Shown: positions 32,876 to 41,276 of the stretch, piece by piece
How the letters are laid out: the number at the start of each line of letters is the position of its first letter
Position numbering within the stretch: position 1 is the stretch's first letter
Assembly: GCA_963766995.1 (NCBI GenBank)
Contig: CAVYCE010000003.1
Coordinates: forward strand, 992,001 to 1,056,000
Source of the DNA: Bog-473 sp963766995
GTDB lineage: Bacteria > Actinomycetota > Acidimicrobiia > Acidimicrobiales > RAAP-2
Direction of reading: 5' to 3'
DNA: 64,000 nt
The notes under the pieces: generated by a model
Told to the model about the DNA's origin: nothing
What the model saw: the letters and a program-made list of their open reading frames with translations, nothing else
Database searches by the model: none
Program-made: the position numbers and the translations under genes

Positions 32876-33664
32876 CTACACCTGATGGGCCGGACACCAG
32901 AACGTGGTCCGACCTCCCACCGTCGACCGTCGCAGCGGCGCCCCATCGAGCGAACAGTGGCCGTCGCGTCTGCGCTCTTCCATAAGGTCACCGGTGTGCG
33001 AACCGCCCCGGCGGCCGAGCTGGCGCAACGTGGTCCGCATGGCGTTGTGAAGGGCGGCGAGCTCCAGCTCTGTCAACGCCGTGCGGCGCTCGGGATTGAG
33101 TGAGGAGCGCCACAGCATCTCGTCAGCCAGGAGATTCCCAACGCCGGCCAGCCGGGCCTGATCAAGTAATCGGGCCTTGAGCGGAGCGGCCGAAGTGGAA
33201 GATACGCCGAGCGCGGCGCGCAGTTGCGGCAAGGTGGCTCCCAGGGCGTCGGGACCGAGGCGCTCCTCGTCCGGGGCCAGCTCCAGTGAACCGAACCGAC
33301 GAGGGTCATGGAGCGCCATATGTCCCCCGTCGGCAAAGTCGAACCGGGCCCGGACCCATTTCTCATTGAAGACCCCCGGGCCGTAAATCAGTCGGTCCAG
33401 TGCTTCCTCGTGGTCGACCACCAGGCCACCGGTCATGCCAAAGCGCACTCCGAGCGTCGGCCCGTCTTGACTGTCGAGGAGGAGCAGTTTCCCGCGGCGC
33501 CTGGCCCGAGTGAAGGAACGGCCCACCAACGCCGTTGTCAGCTGCCGGGCCGTCGTGCCTCCTCGCCCGTACCGAGCATCCACCATCGCGGCCCGGACAA
33601 TCTCCCGGTTGAGAGCTTTCTCGGCCAGTCCTTTGTAGAGCTCGACCTCGAGGATTTCCGGCAT
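32876..33664 (-). CDS. Formamidopyrimidine-DNA glycosylase/endonuclease VIII family protein
   Basis: A 262-residue DNA-repair glycosylase/lyase. It starts MPEILEVE with the catalytic N-terminal Pro and Glu of the Fpg/Nei family, has RRRGKLLLL for the essential Lys, FGMTGG, and the helix-two-turn-helix LAGVGNLLADEMLWRSSLNP. The C-terminal zinc finger is altered: the pattern is C-x2-D-x16-C-x2-H (HCSLDGAP ... FWCPAHQ) instead of four cysteines. It removes oxidised bases; whether it prefers 8-oxoguanine or pyrimidine lesions is unclear. Convergent with bcp and divergent from the FrhB-like gene. Confidence 0.88.
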   Translation of the reverse strand: MPEILEVELYKGLAEKALNREIVRAAMVDARYGRGGTTARQLTTALVGRSFTRARRRGKLLLLDSQDGPTLGVRFGMTGGLVVDHEEALDRLIYGPGVFNEKWVRARFDFADGGHMALHDPRRFGSLELAPDEERLGPDALGATLPQLRAALGVSSTSAAPLKARLLDQARLAGVGNLLADEMLWRSSLNPERRTALTELELAALHNAMRTTLRQLGRRGGSHTGDLMEERRRDGHCSLDGAPLRRSTVGGRTTFWCPAHQV

Positions 33665-33712
33665 CGCCCGACCGTACCGGATTGCCTCGTCCGCTCTCTG
33701 TAGGGTGGTCCT

Positions 33713-34840
33713 GTGCCTCCCGAAAAACCACAATGGGCCGAGCTGTTCACCGAGGTCGTCACATCAGGTCTGTGTACCGGATGTGCCGCCTGCGTCATCG
33801 CCTGCCCCTATGACGTTCTCGAGTACGACGACGCGGATGGGCACTACAAGCCATTCCATGTCCTGGCCGACGGGGGCACGGACAACTGCACCCACGGCGA
33901 AAAGGGGTGCACCCTGTGCACGCGGGCGTGTCCGCGCTTTCGCTCCTGGGAGCCGGAGGCCGAGACACATCTCTTCGGTCGGCCCCGCAGTGACGACGAG
34001 GTGTCGGGCATCGCCCGGCAGGTGGTGTTGGCCCGGGCCAGCGATGAAGCAGTGCGCAACTCGGGACAGGACGGCGGATTTGTATCCGCTCTGCTGATCT
34101 GGGCCTTCGAGCACGACATCATCGACGCAGCACTGGTCTCCGGCCTCGAGGGCGACGGATCCACTTGGAAAGCAGTGCCCCGGGTGGCTCGCTCCAAGGA
34201 GGACGTGTTGAACACCTCCGGTTCGCGCTACACCTACTCGGCCAACCCGCTGGCCTATCCCGAGGCCATCGCCGACGGTGCGGAGCGCATCGCACTGGTC
34301 GGTATGGGCTGCCAAGCCTCGGCCCCGCCCATCATGCAATCTCGCAAGGCCGGCAAAATCGCCCGGCGATTCGTGCTGTCCATCGGGCTACTGTGCTCGA
34401 AGACATTCGACGACGCCATCTTCCCGGAGCTGTTCGAGGCCAAGTACGGCTTGCAGCGAGCTGACATCGTCAAGATGAACATCAAAGGCGTCTTCCAGGT
34501 CTGGATGCGCGACGGAAGCTTCCACGAGATTCCCCTCAAGGAAGCACACGCCTGGACCCGCGAAGGTTGCAAGAGCTGCCCGGACTTCTCCGCCGAGCAC
34601 GCCGACATTTCCACCGGCGGCATCGGTGCCTTTGGTGACTGGACCCTGACTCTGGTTCGCACCGAAAAGGGTGAAGCGCTGATCAACGACATGATCGCAG
34701 GCGGGGTCATCGAGACCCGTCCCTCGGAGGACGACCCCGGGGCCGTCGCCCTGCTCAACAAGCTCAGCCGGGTCAGTCGCAAGCGCTGGCCAGTAACCGC
34801 CGTGGAGATGCCGGGGCGCCTCCCCGCTCCGAGCGCCTGA
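33713..34840 (+). CDS. Coenzyme F420 hydrogenase/dehydrogenase beta-subunit-like (FrhB) iron-sulfur flavoprotein
   Basis: A 375-residue protein. Two cysteine clusters at the N-terminus, CTGCAACVIACP (Cys21, 24, 27, 31) and a second with Cys59, Cys66, Cys69 and Cys73 (GCTLCTRACP), bind [4Fe-4S] centres. The middle and C-terminal regions have the FrhB-type motifs RNSGQDGGFVSALLIWA, GMGCQASAPP, and CKSCPDFSAEHADISTGGIG. Members bind FAD and often use F420 as partner; the catalysed reaction in actinobacteria is mostly unassigned. The start is a GTG at 33713, 48 bases from the divergent fpg-like gene. The thioesterase gene follows after 2 bases. Confidence 0.88.
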   Translation: MPPEKPQWAELFTEVVTSGLCTGCAACVIACPYDVLEYDDADGHYKPFHVLADGGTDNCTHGEKGCTLCTRACPRFRSWEPEAETHLFGRPRSDDEVSGIARQVVLARASDEAVRNSGQDGGFVSALLIWAFEHDIIDAALVSGLEGDGSTWKAVPRVARSKEDVLNTSGSRYTYSANPLAYPEAIADGAERIALVGMGCQASAPPIMQSRKAGKIARRFVLSIGLLCSKTFDDAIFPELFEAKYGLQRADIVKMNIKGVFQVWMRDGSFHEIPLKEAHAWTREGCKSCPDFSAEHADISTGGIGAFGDWTLTLVRTEKGEALINDMIAGGVIETRPSEDDPGAVALLNKLSRVSRKRWPVTAVEMPGRLPAPSA

Positions 34841-34842
34841 TC

Positions 34843-35229
34843 GTGGCTGGTCCAAAAAGCGACGAATTCGCCGAACTCCTCGGCATTGCCGTCGAGCGTC
34901 GAGGTCCGGGTCATACCGTCGCCACCATGACCACCACGACTCACCACGCCAATCCGCACGGCACCGTCCATGGCGCCGTGTTCTACGCCGTGGCGGGTGC
35001 CAGCGTGGCCGCTGCGGCCAACGACGAGGAGCGCTCGGGCATCATCTCCTCAGTCCTGGTCGAATATCTCCAGCCGGCCGCCATCGGCGACGTGCTCTTC
35101 GCCGAAGTGCGATCGGTTGCCTCCACCGAACGCGAGGACATCTTTAGCGGCACCATTTGCCGGGGAGACGGCGGCGACCTGCTGGCCTGGTTCCGGGCCC
35201 GGGGCACCCGGCGGAGCCGTCCAGCCTGA
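34843..35229 (+). CDS. PaaI-type acyl-CoA thioesterase
   Basis: A 128-residue hot-dog protein with the PaaI motif NPHGTVHGAVFYAVAGASV (family H-G-x-V-H-G-G pattern) and a VLVEYLQPAAIGDVLFAEV strand pair. It hydrolyses a CoA thioester; the acyl group is unknown. The GTG start at 34843 is 2 bases after the FrhB-like stop, implying one transcript and perhaps a shared aromatic or F420-linked pathway. Confidence 0.8.
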   Translation: MAGPKSDEFAELLGIAVERRGPGHTVATMTTTTHHANPHGTVHGAVFYAVAGASVAAAANDEERSGIISSVLVEYLQPAAIGDVLFAEVRSVASTEREDIFSGTICRGDGGDLLAWFRARGTRRSRPA

Positions 35230-35328
35230 GACACCCGCAGCGAAGCTGATTCGCCCCTGACGCCTGATGGCCGAAACAGTGGGAACTGTGTCATTGACGC
35301 CAAGGCCCGGTTGGCCCATGGTGGAGGC

Positions 35329-36318
35329 ATGAAGGAGCGCCGCATCGTCATCCTCGCCTTCCCCGACCTTCAGCCCATCGATGCCGTCGGGCCGTTCGAG
35401 GTGTTCGCCGGCGCCAACCGGGTGGCGGCTGCCTCCGGACGGTCGGTTCAGTACCGGATCACGCTGGCCTCGACCGACGGGCAGCCGGTGCGCTCCGAAA
35501 GCGGACTCGGACTGTGCACCGAGCCGCTCCCCCCACACGACGAGCCGATCGACACCTTGGTGCTGCCGGGTGGCGGCGGCACCCGACAAGGTCGCTATGA
35601 CGCCTCTCTGACGGCCTACATCAAGGCAGCTGCGCCTCGTGCCCGTCGGGTGGCCACCGTGTGCACCGGCGCCTTCCTGGCCGCCGAAGCCGGGCTGCTC
35701 AACGGCCGTCGGGTCACCACCCACTGGGCCTCGGCCGTACAACTTCAAGACGAGTACCCGGCGCTCACTGTCGACTCCGACCCCATCTACGTTCACGACG
35801 GCAAGTACTGGACCAGCGCCGGCGTCACGGCCGGCATCGACCTGTCCCTGGCCCTGGTCCAGGAGGACATGGGTGTCGAGGTGGCCCAGACGGTGGCGCG
35901 CTGGCTAGTCATGTTTCTGCACCGTCCCGGAGGGCAGACCCAGTTCGCCTCCCCGGTGTGGGTACCCCGGGCCGAGCGCTCGACCGTCCGGGCCGTGCAA
36001 TCTCTGGTCGAAGCGGCGCCGGGCGGCGATCACCGGCTCCCATCGTTGGCCGCCGCCGCGGCCATGAGCCTGCGCCATTTCGCCCGCGTCTTTCACGCAG
36101 AAGTGGGCGAGACGCCGGGCCGCTTTGTCGAGCGCGTGCGGCTGGAAGCGGCTCGACTCGACCTCGAATCCACGGGCGACACGCTCGACGTCATCGCCCT
36201 GCGCTGTGGATTCGGCACGGCCGAGACGCTGCGCCGGGTCTTTCAGCGTCGGCTGGGCACCACCCCCGATGCCTATCGCCGTCGTTTCTGCACCAACACC
36301 GAAAGGAAAACCGCATGA
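35329..36318 (+). CDS. GlxA-family regulator (DJ-1/PfpI domain plus AraC DNA-binding domain)
   Basis: A 329-residue regulator. Residues about 1-190 form a DJ-1/PfpI (class I glutamine amidotransferase-like) domain with the nucleophile-elbow Cys in VCTGAFLAAEAGLL; residues about 215-325 form an AraC-type double helix-turn-helix (LAAAAAMSLRHFARVFHAEVG and LDVIALRCGFGTAETLRRVFQRR). Relatives include ArgR/CdhR-type regulators of amino-acid or carnitine breakdown. GGAGG precedes the ATG at 35329. It overlaps the next DJ-1 gene by 4 bases (ATGA), so it likely controls that gene. Confidence 0.9.
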   Translation: MKERRIVILAFPDLQPIDAVGPFEVFAGANRVAAASGRSVQYRITLASTDGQPVRSESGLGLCTEPLPPHDEPIDTLVLPGGGGTRQGRYDASLTAYIKAAAPRARRVATVCTGAFLAAEAGLLNGRRVTTHWASAVQLQDEYPALTVDSDPIYVHDGKYWTSAGVTAGIDLSLALVQEDMGVEVAQTVARWLVMFLHRPGGQTQFASPVWVPRAERSTVRAVQSLVEAAPGGDHRLPSLAAAAAMSLRHFARVFHAEVGETPGRFVERVRLEAARLDLESTGDTLDVIALRCGFGTAETLRRVFQRRLGTTPDAYRRRFCTNTERKTA

Positions 36319-37155
36319 CCGAACGGTTACAGGTCGTTATCCCTCTCTTTGACCGGGTCACCGCCCTCGATGCCATTGGCCCTTACGAGGTGCTCCAGCG
36401 AATCCCTCACGTTGACATCACCTTCATCGGTCACTCAATCGGACCGGTGCGCACCGAGAATGGGATGCTGGCGCTGCAGGCTGATGCCACCTTCGCCGAA
36501 CTCACACAGCCCGACATCCTCGTCTTCCCCGGCGGCATAGGCACTCGCACACTGATCCACGACGAGGCCGTGCTGGAATGGGTGCGGCACGCCCACATCT
36601 CCACCCGCTTCACCACGTCGGTGTGCACCGGTTCAGCTGGTGCTGGCCGCGGCCGGATTGTTGGAGGGCCTCACCGCCACCACGCACTGGTCCTGTATGG
36701 ACCTCTTGGCCGACTACGGCGCCGCTCCCACCTCCGAGCGCGTGGTGGAACACCTCGAACAACGGCTGATAACCGCTGCTGGAGTGTCCAGTGGCATCGA
36801 CATGGCGCTGCGCCTCGTGGAGTTACTGGTCGACAGCACGGCGGCTAAAGCGGCCCAACTCATGATTGAGTACGACCCCCAGCCACCGTTCGACTGCGGC
36901 TCGGTGGCCAAGTCTGATGAAGTCGTCATGGCCAGGGTCATTGAGTACGCCGGGAGCCCGCAGCTGATGCTCGAACTCAAGCCAGAGTGCGAGGGCTGTC
37001 AAAAGGTGCTCCCCGCCGACTCGACCGATGCCCGTATCTGCAGCTTCGAATGCACCTTCTGTGCTGATTGCGTCGAGCACGAGCTGCACGGCGTGTGCCC
37101 CAACTGCGGGGGCGGGTTCGAGCGGCGGCCGCGGCGGGTGCCTGCCGGTTCCTAA
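36315..37155 (+). pseudogene. DJ-1/PfpI family protein joined to a DUF1272 zinc-binding domain, frameshifted
   Basis: The reading frame from ATG 36315 encodes a DJ-1/PfpI domain (VVIPLFDRVTALDAIGPYEV, VFPGGIGTRTL, TSVCTGS) but is broken at about 36633-36636, where one extra base interrupts the conserved stretch; removing it gives CTGS-LVLAAAGLLEGLTATTHW and the frame runs on to IEYDPQPPFDCGS, the usual C-terminus. Without a stop it continues into DUF1272: MLELKPECEGCQKVLP and SFECTFCADCVEHELHGVCP, a Cys-rich zinc-binding module normally encoded alone. The break is probably a sequencing error (see the indel cluster). It follows glxA with an ATGA overlap. Confidence 0.75.
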
Positions 37156-38596
37156 GCCTCGGCCCTCGCCGCGTTGGTCCCGGCGAATCGACCGAACATC
37201 GTGCTGTCGCCAATAGAGAGTCCGCTGGCGTAGCCGAAGGCGCACACGCCCGAGGTGGTCCGTCCGGCAGCGAAGAGGCCCGAGATGGGGTCGCCGCCGA
37301 TGCCGAGCACGGCGCCATCCACCGTGGTGGCCAGACCGCCCAGGGTGAAGGGGGCGTAAGGGGCCGGTCCTACTCGGAGGTCGAAGGCCCCGAGCGGTGG
37401 CACCAACGGGCGCACCCACTGCGCGCCCTTGTGGAAGAGCGGATCCTCGCCCTTGACGGCGTGACGGTTGTACAGCTCGACGGTGGACTCGAGCGATCCG
37501 GCTGGCAGTCCCATCTCTGACTCAAGTTGGCCGGCCGTCTCGCACACCCACGTGGCGGCCAATCCCATCCAGTTGACCTCGTAGGCCGCCTCGTCGATCA
37601 CCAGGTAGGCCTCGCCATCCTGGCTGTACAAGCCCGATTGGCCCACCCGTCCCATGTAGGTGTCCTCGTTTATGAAGCGCTGGCCCTGGCCGTTGACCAG
37701 GATGCCGTGGATCAACGTCCGCGGCGGCGTGAGCGGGAGCGACACCTCGCCGGCGTACATGTTGCGCACCGAGGCACCGACGGCCTGGGCCATGCGGATC
37801 CCCCGCCCGTCGTCGCCTTCCGTCCCCACCTTGAACGAGCCCCGCACCAGCGGCGGGCAATGTTGGCGCAACATGTCGTCGTTGAAGATGAAGCCACCGG
37901 CGGTGAGCACCACGCCGCGACGGGCCCGCAGCGACACCGTCTCGCCGAATCGTTGGGCCTGTACCCCGACCACCCGGCCGTCATCGACCACGAGGCGATC
38001 GACCCGGGTGTCGTAGGAGACCCGCGCTCCGGCGTCGGTGGCGGCCGTGGCCAGATGCTGCATCAGCAGCCATCCGGTCGAGCGCTTGGTCTTGGCCAAA
38101 TGCCCACGGGGGGCGGGGCGGGCGATCTCGTTGAACGGGTAGGCGTCCTCCCCTCCCGAATAGACCAACCCTTCGACGCCGTCGGGAGCCATGCTGGTGT
38201 CGGCGCAGAAGCTCGGGATCGAACGGCACGCCGCGGTGCCACCAACCAGTCGAAGTGACTAAGGCTCTCCTCGCAGTACCGGGCGATCTTCACCTCGTCG
38301 GGATCAGGACCGCAGGCCGCCATCATGTAGCGGTACATGTCGTCGATGCTGTCCTCGAACCCACAGGCCCTCTGGATCGGCGTCCCGCCACCGAGGTACA
38401 CGATGCCCTCAGCCAGGGCAGCCGCACCCCCGTACCCGCCGGCCCGCTCTGTCACGAGGACGTCCGCTCCAGCCGTCGCCGCCGTGAAGGCAGCGGACGT
38501 CCCGGCGGCACCGAAGCCAACGACGAGGACATCGGCAGCGTCGTCCCACCTGGAGATCTCGCCGGCATCGCACGGCGTTACGTCATTCGGATCCAT
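37152..38596 (-). pseudogene. FAD-dependent fumarate-reductase/ketosteroid-dehydrogenase-like flavoprotein, frameshifted
   Basis: The reconstructed product has about 480 residues. The N-terminal dinucleotide-binding motif is VLVVGFGAAGTSAAFTAATA with TERAGGYGG; later motifs are GLVYSGGEDAYPFNEIARPAPRG and the C-terminal FAD motif GLFAAGRTTSGVCAFGYASG. This arrangement matches the FAD_binding_2 family containing 3-ketosteroid delta1-dehydrogenase and fumarate-reductase-like enzymes. Two extra bases, at about 38234 and 38214, throw the frame; deleting them gives HFDWLVA-GVPFDP-SFCADTSMAPDG. Most likely a functional gene with sequence errors. The substrate is unknown; the start (38596) directly follows the uracil-glycosylase stop. 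Confidence 0.75.
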
Positions 38597-38606
38597 CATC
38601 CCCTCA

Positions 38607-39312
38607 TCAAATCGAAGTCGGGCCGACGGTATCGGACAACTCCCGGGCTCGGGTGAAGACTGCATCGAACATGGGCTCGGTGAGCACCCCAGTGAAGGTG
38701 TTCTGCTGGCTCGGATGGTACGAGCACAACAACGTGCGCCCGTCCGGCATGCCGTACTCGGCCAGGTGACCAAATTTGGGTCGTGGCTTGAGCTTCAACA
38801 CCCCGGCAATGGCCTGGCAGGCGAGCTGGCCCAAGGCCACCAGCACGGTAGCCCGTGTCAGCAGGGGTAACTCGCGCACCAGGTATGTGGCACAAGCCGC
38901 CCGCTCGCTCGGGTCCGGCTTGTTGGCCGGTGGTGCGCAGTGCACGGCGGCCGTGATGTACACGTCGCGCGAGTTCCAGTCCGTCGTCCCGGCTGGTGCT
39001 CGTGGGCTGGGAGGCATAGCCGGCCCGGTACAACGCCGCGAAGAGCCAGTCTCCGGATCGATCGCCGGTAAACATGCGACCCGTCCGGTTGGCGCCGTGC
39101 GCCGCTGGAGCGAGACCCACAATGACCAATCGGGCCTCAGGGTCGCCGAATCCCGGAACGGGCCGGCCCCAGTAGGTCTGACCAGCGAAAGAGGCCCGGG
39201 GCGCCGCTGCCACCTCTTCTCGCCAGGCCACCAGTCGAGGGCAGCTCCGGCATTGGGCCACCTCTCGCTGCAGATCGGCCAGGGAGCACCCCTCAGCCCG
39301 GTTCGACCCCAT
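38607..39312 (-). pseudogene. Type-5 uracil-DNA glycosylase (UdgB-like), frameshifted
   Basis: Reconstructed length is about 234 residues. Family-5 marks are visible: Fe-S-type cysteines in CRSCPRLVAWRE and HCAPPANKPDPSERAACATYLV, the active-site segment VIVGLAPAAHGANRTGRMF and the base-recognition motif CSYHPSQQNTFTG. It excises uracil and other deaminated bases from DNA. One extra base at about 38970 separates SRDDGLEL from RDVYITAAVHC; without it the frame is continuous. Start ATG at 39312 (MGSNRAEG). Divergent from the phosphomutase gene with only 19 bases between. Confidence 0.78.
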
Positions 39313-39331
39313 GACCCAGAGCGTACGATGA

Positions 39332-40024
39332 GTGCCCGTGCCTGTTTCCGCTTCTCGATCCGCGTCCAGCCGCCAGGCTGCGAACCGAAAGCCGCCTGCG
39401 CCCACTGTGGTGCTGCTGGTGCGCCACGGCACCACTCCGACCACCGGCAAAATGCTTCCCGGCCGTGCCCCAGGTCTGCACCTGGCCGAAAAGGGGCGCC
39501 AGCAGGCTGCGGCCGCCGCCGAACGCATCGCCGACATGGCCAAGCCGCCGACGGCCATCTACGCCTCTCCGCTGGAGCGCACCCGCGAGACGGCGGCGCC
39601 CATTGCCTCGGCCTTGAAGCTGCGGGTGCGCACGCTCGCACGGGCTGATTGGAGGCCGACGTCGGCGACTGGACCGAGAAGCCCCTGGCCAAGCTCTACA
39701 AGACCAAGGAATGGCCGACCGTGCAGCGCTGGCCCAGCGGGTTCCGCTTTCCCGGGGGTGAGTCCTTCTGCCGAAATGTCGACCCGTAGCATGGACGCCG
39801 TGCTGGAACTCGTGGCCAGCCATCCCGGTGAGACCATCGTGGCCGTGTCCCACGCCGACCCCATCAAGGCCATCGTGGCCGCGGCGGCCGGCGTCCCCCT
39901 CGACTTGATGCAGCGGATCGTCATCTCGCCCTGCTCCATTTCGGCGCTGCTGTTCCCCGCGGGCGGGCCGGCCGTGCTCTGCGTGAACTCCACCGGGACT
40001 CTGAGCGAATTGGTGCTGTCATGA
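39332..40024 (+). CDS. MSMEG_4193-type histidine-phosphatase/phosphomutase, with an out-of-frame stretch
   Basis: A 230-codon frame of the phosphoglycerate-mutase superfamily. The catalytic phosphohistidine motif is LLVRHGTTPTTGKML, then AIYASPLERTRETAAPIA and the second active-site His in VAVSHADPIKAI. Between residues about 105 and 145 the encoded sequence is nonsense because of three single extra bases (about 39641, 39651 and 39769) that together restore frame; corrected, it reads AGLIEADVGDWTEKPLAKLY and FRFPGGESFAEMSTRS, as the family expects. Relatives sit next to DUF3090 and SCO1664-type genes, as here (ATGA overlap at 40021). Substrate unknown. Confidence 0.78.
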   Translation: MPVPVSASRSASSRQAANRKPPAPTVVLLVRHGTTPTTGKMLPGRAPGLHLAEKGRQQAAAAAERIADMAKPPTAIYASPLERTRETAAPIASALKLRVRTLARADWRPTSATGPRSPWPSSTRPRNGRPCSAGPAGSAFPGVSPSAEMSTRSMDAVLELVASHPGETIVAVSHADPIKAIVAAAAGVPLDLMQRIVISPCSISALLFPAGGPAVLCVNSTGTLSELVLS

Positions 40025-40538
40025 CGCGACGAAGTGGACTACGACGCGCCCGACCACTGCACCGTCGGCGTCATCGGCGAGGTTGGCAACCGCCTCTTCC
40101 TCTTCTACTGCCGGCAGGGCCTGGACGAGACCACGGTCAAGGTGGAGAAACAGCAGGTTGCCGTGTTGGCCGAGGTACCTCGGGCCGGATCGTCAAGGAG
40201 CTCGAACCGACCCGGGCACTTGCCCGACGACTTGAGGTTCGACGGCACTGAGGACTCCGAATGGGTGGTGGGCACCATCGGCGTCTCCTACGACGAGGAG
40301 ATCGACCGGGTCGTCGTGGTGCTCGAAGAGGTCGCCGTCGACGAAGAGGAAGAGGAGGACGAGAGCGGCCACGTGCTCCGGGCCGCCCTTAGCCGCGAAC
40401 AGGCTGCCGCCTTCGCCATTCACGCCACCCGACTGGTCGAAGCTGGTCGACCCGCCTTGCCCACTGTGCGCTCTCCCGCTCGATCCGTCCGGTCACTCCT
40501 GCCCCCGGACGAACGGGCACCGACCACCGGTCACCTGA
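40021..40538 (+). CDS. DUF3090 family protein, frame disturbed by several extra bases
   Basis: About 170 residues after correction. The opening DYDAPDHCTVGVIGEVGNRLFLFYCRQG, quoted here in parts, is the DUF3090 signature (function unknown, actinobacteria only). Extra bases at about 40175, 40185 and 40219 hide EYLGRIVKELEPTRALPDDL, and another at about 40457 hides the C-terminal zinc-ribbon-like part ACPLCALPLDPSGHSCPRTN; in the corrected frame the gene ends with TGA at 40536-40538. Start is either ATG 40021, overlapping the phosphomutase stop (then one more extra base at about 40033), or GTG 40034. Eight bases separate it from the kinase-like gene. Confidence 0.75.
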
Positions 40539-40545
40539 TCGCGCC

Positions 40546-41257
40546 ATGGCGGACGACACCGTGGCGGACATCCTCACTGCAAGGTGAGATGGAGGTGCAC
40601 GGCAGGATTGCCGGGAGCTCCAACGCCACGCTGCTGGTGACCTGCCGCCTCGGGACCGACGAGCTGCTGGCCGTGTACAAGCCAGAGCAGGGAGAACGCC
40701 CACTCTGGGACTTCCCCGGTGGCCTGTACCGCCGTGAGGTCGCCGCCTACCAATTGTCCGAGGCGCTCGGTTGGGGACTGGTGCCCGAGACGGTCCTGCG
40801 GACCGAGGGACCGTTTGGCGTGGGATCAGTACAGCGCTTCGTGCACGAGGACGGCACATCGCACTACTTCACCTTGCGCGATGACCCGCAATGGCATCCA
40901 ACCATGCAGCTGCTGTGCGCCTTCGATGTGGTGGCCAACAATGCGGACCGCAAAAGCGGACACGTCCTGTTGGCCGAGAACCGCCTTTGGGCCATCGACA
41001 ACGGCTTGTGCTTCAACGAGCACGACAAGCTGCGCACCGTCATCTGGGATTTCGGCGGCCAACCCCTTGAGTCCGAGGTGACCGACGCCCTTGAGCGATT
41101 GGGCACCGGCGCTCCCCCGGCCTCGTTGTGCGAGTTTCTGACCCCAGCTGAGGTAGCCGCCACCCAGGACCGTGCTTCGTGGCTGGCCAACCTCTGCGCC
41201 CTCCCCGAACTGGACGACGACGCCGACTGGCCGCCCTATCCGTGGCCGTTGGTCTGA
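40546..41257 (+). CDS. SCO1664-family protein, PI3K/PI4K-like kinase fold
   Basis: About 236 residues after correcting one extra base at about 40579 (MADDTVADILT then QGEMEVHGRIAGSSNATLLV). Kinase-like features: ATP-binding Lys in LLAVYKPEQGERPLWDFPGG, catalytic-loop-like DVVANNADRKSGHVLL, and metal-binding-loop-like LWAIDNGLCF. This layout is shared with phosphatidylinositol-kinase-like and HipA/Fam20-like folds. Family members are known only as conserved actinobacterial proteins, found beside the phosphomutase and DUF3090 genes. Taken literally the sequence appears fused to DUF3090 in one long frame from 40034, but that is an artefact of the extra bases. Confidence 0.75.
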
Positions 41258-41276
41258 TGGACTCCGGAGCTCCAAA

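Noticed and set aside
36620..36650. Programmed ribosomal frameshifting in the DJ-1 gene
   Set aside because: No slippery heptamer or downstream pseudoknot was seen, and neighbouring genes carry the same type of error.
40034..41257. A single 407-residue protein fusing DUF3090 and the SCO1664-type kinase
   Set aside because: Restoring the reading frame by removing extra bases reveals a stop codon at 40536 and a separate ATG at 40546; the fusion is an artefact.
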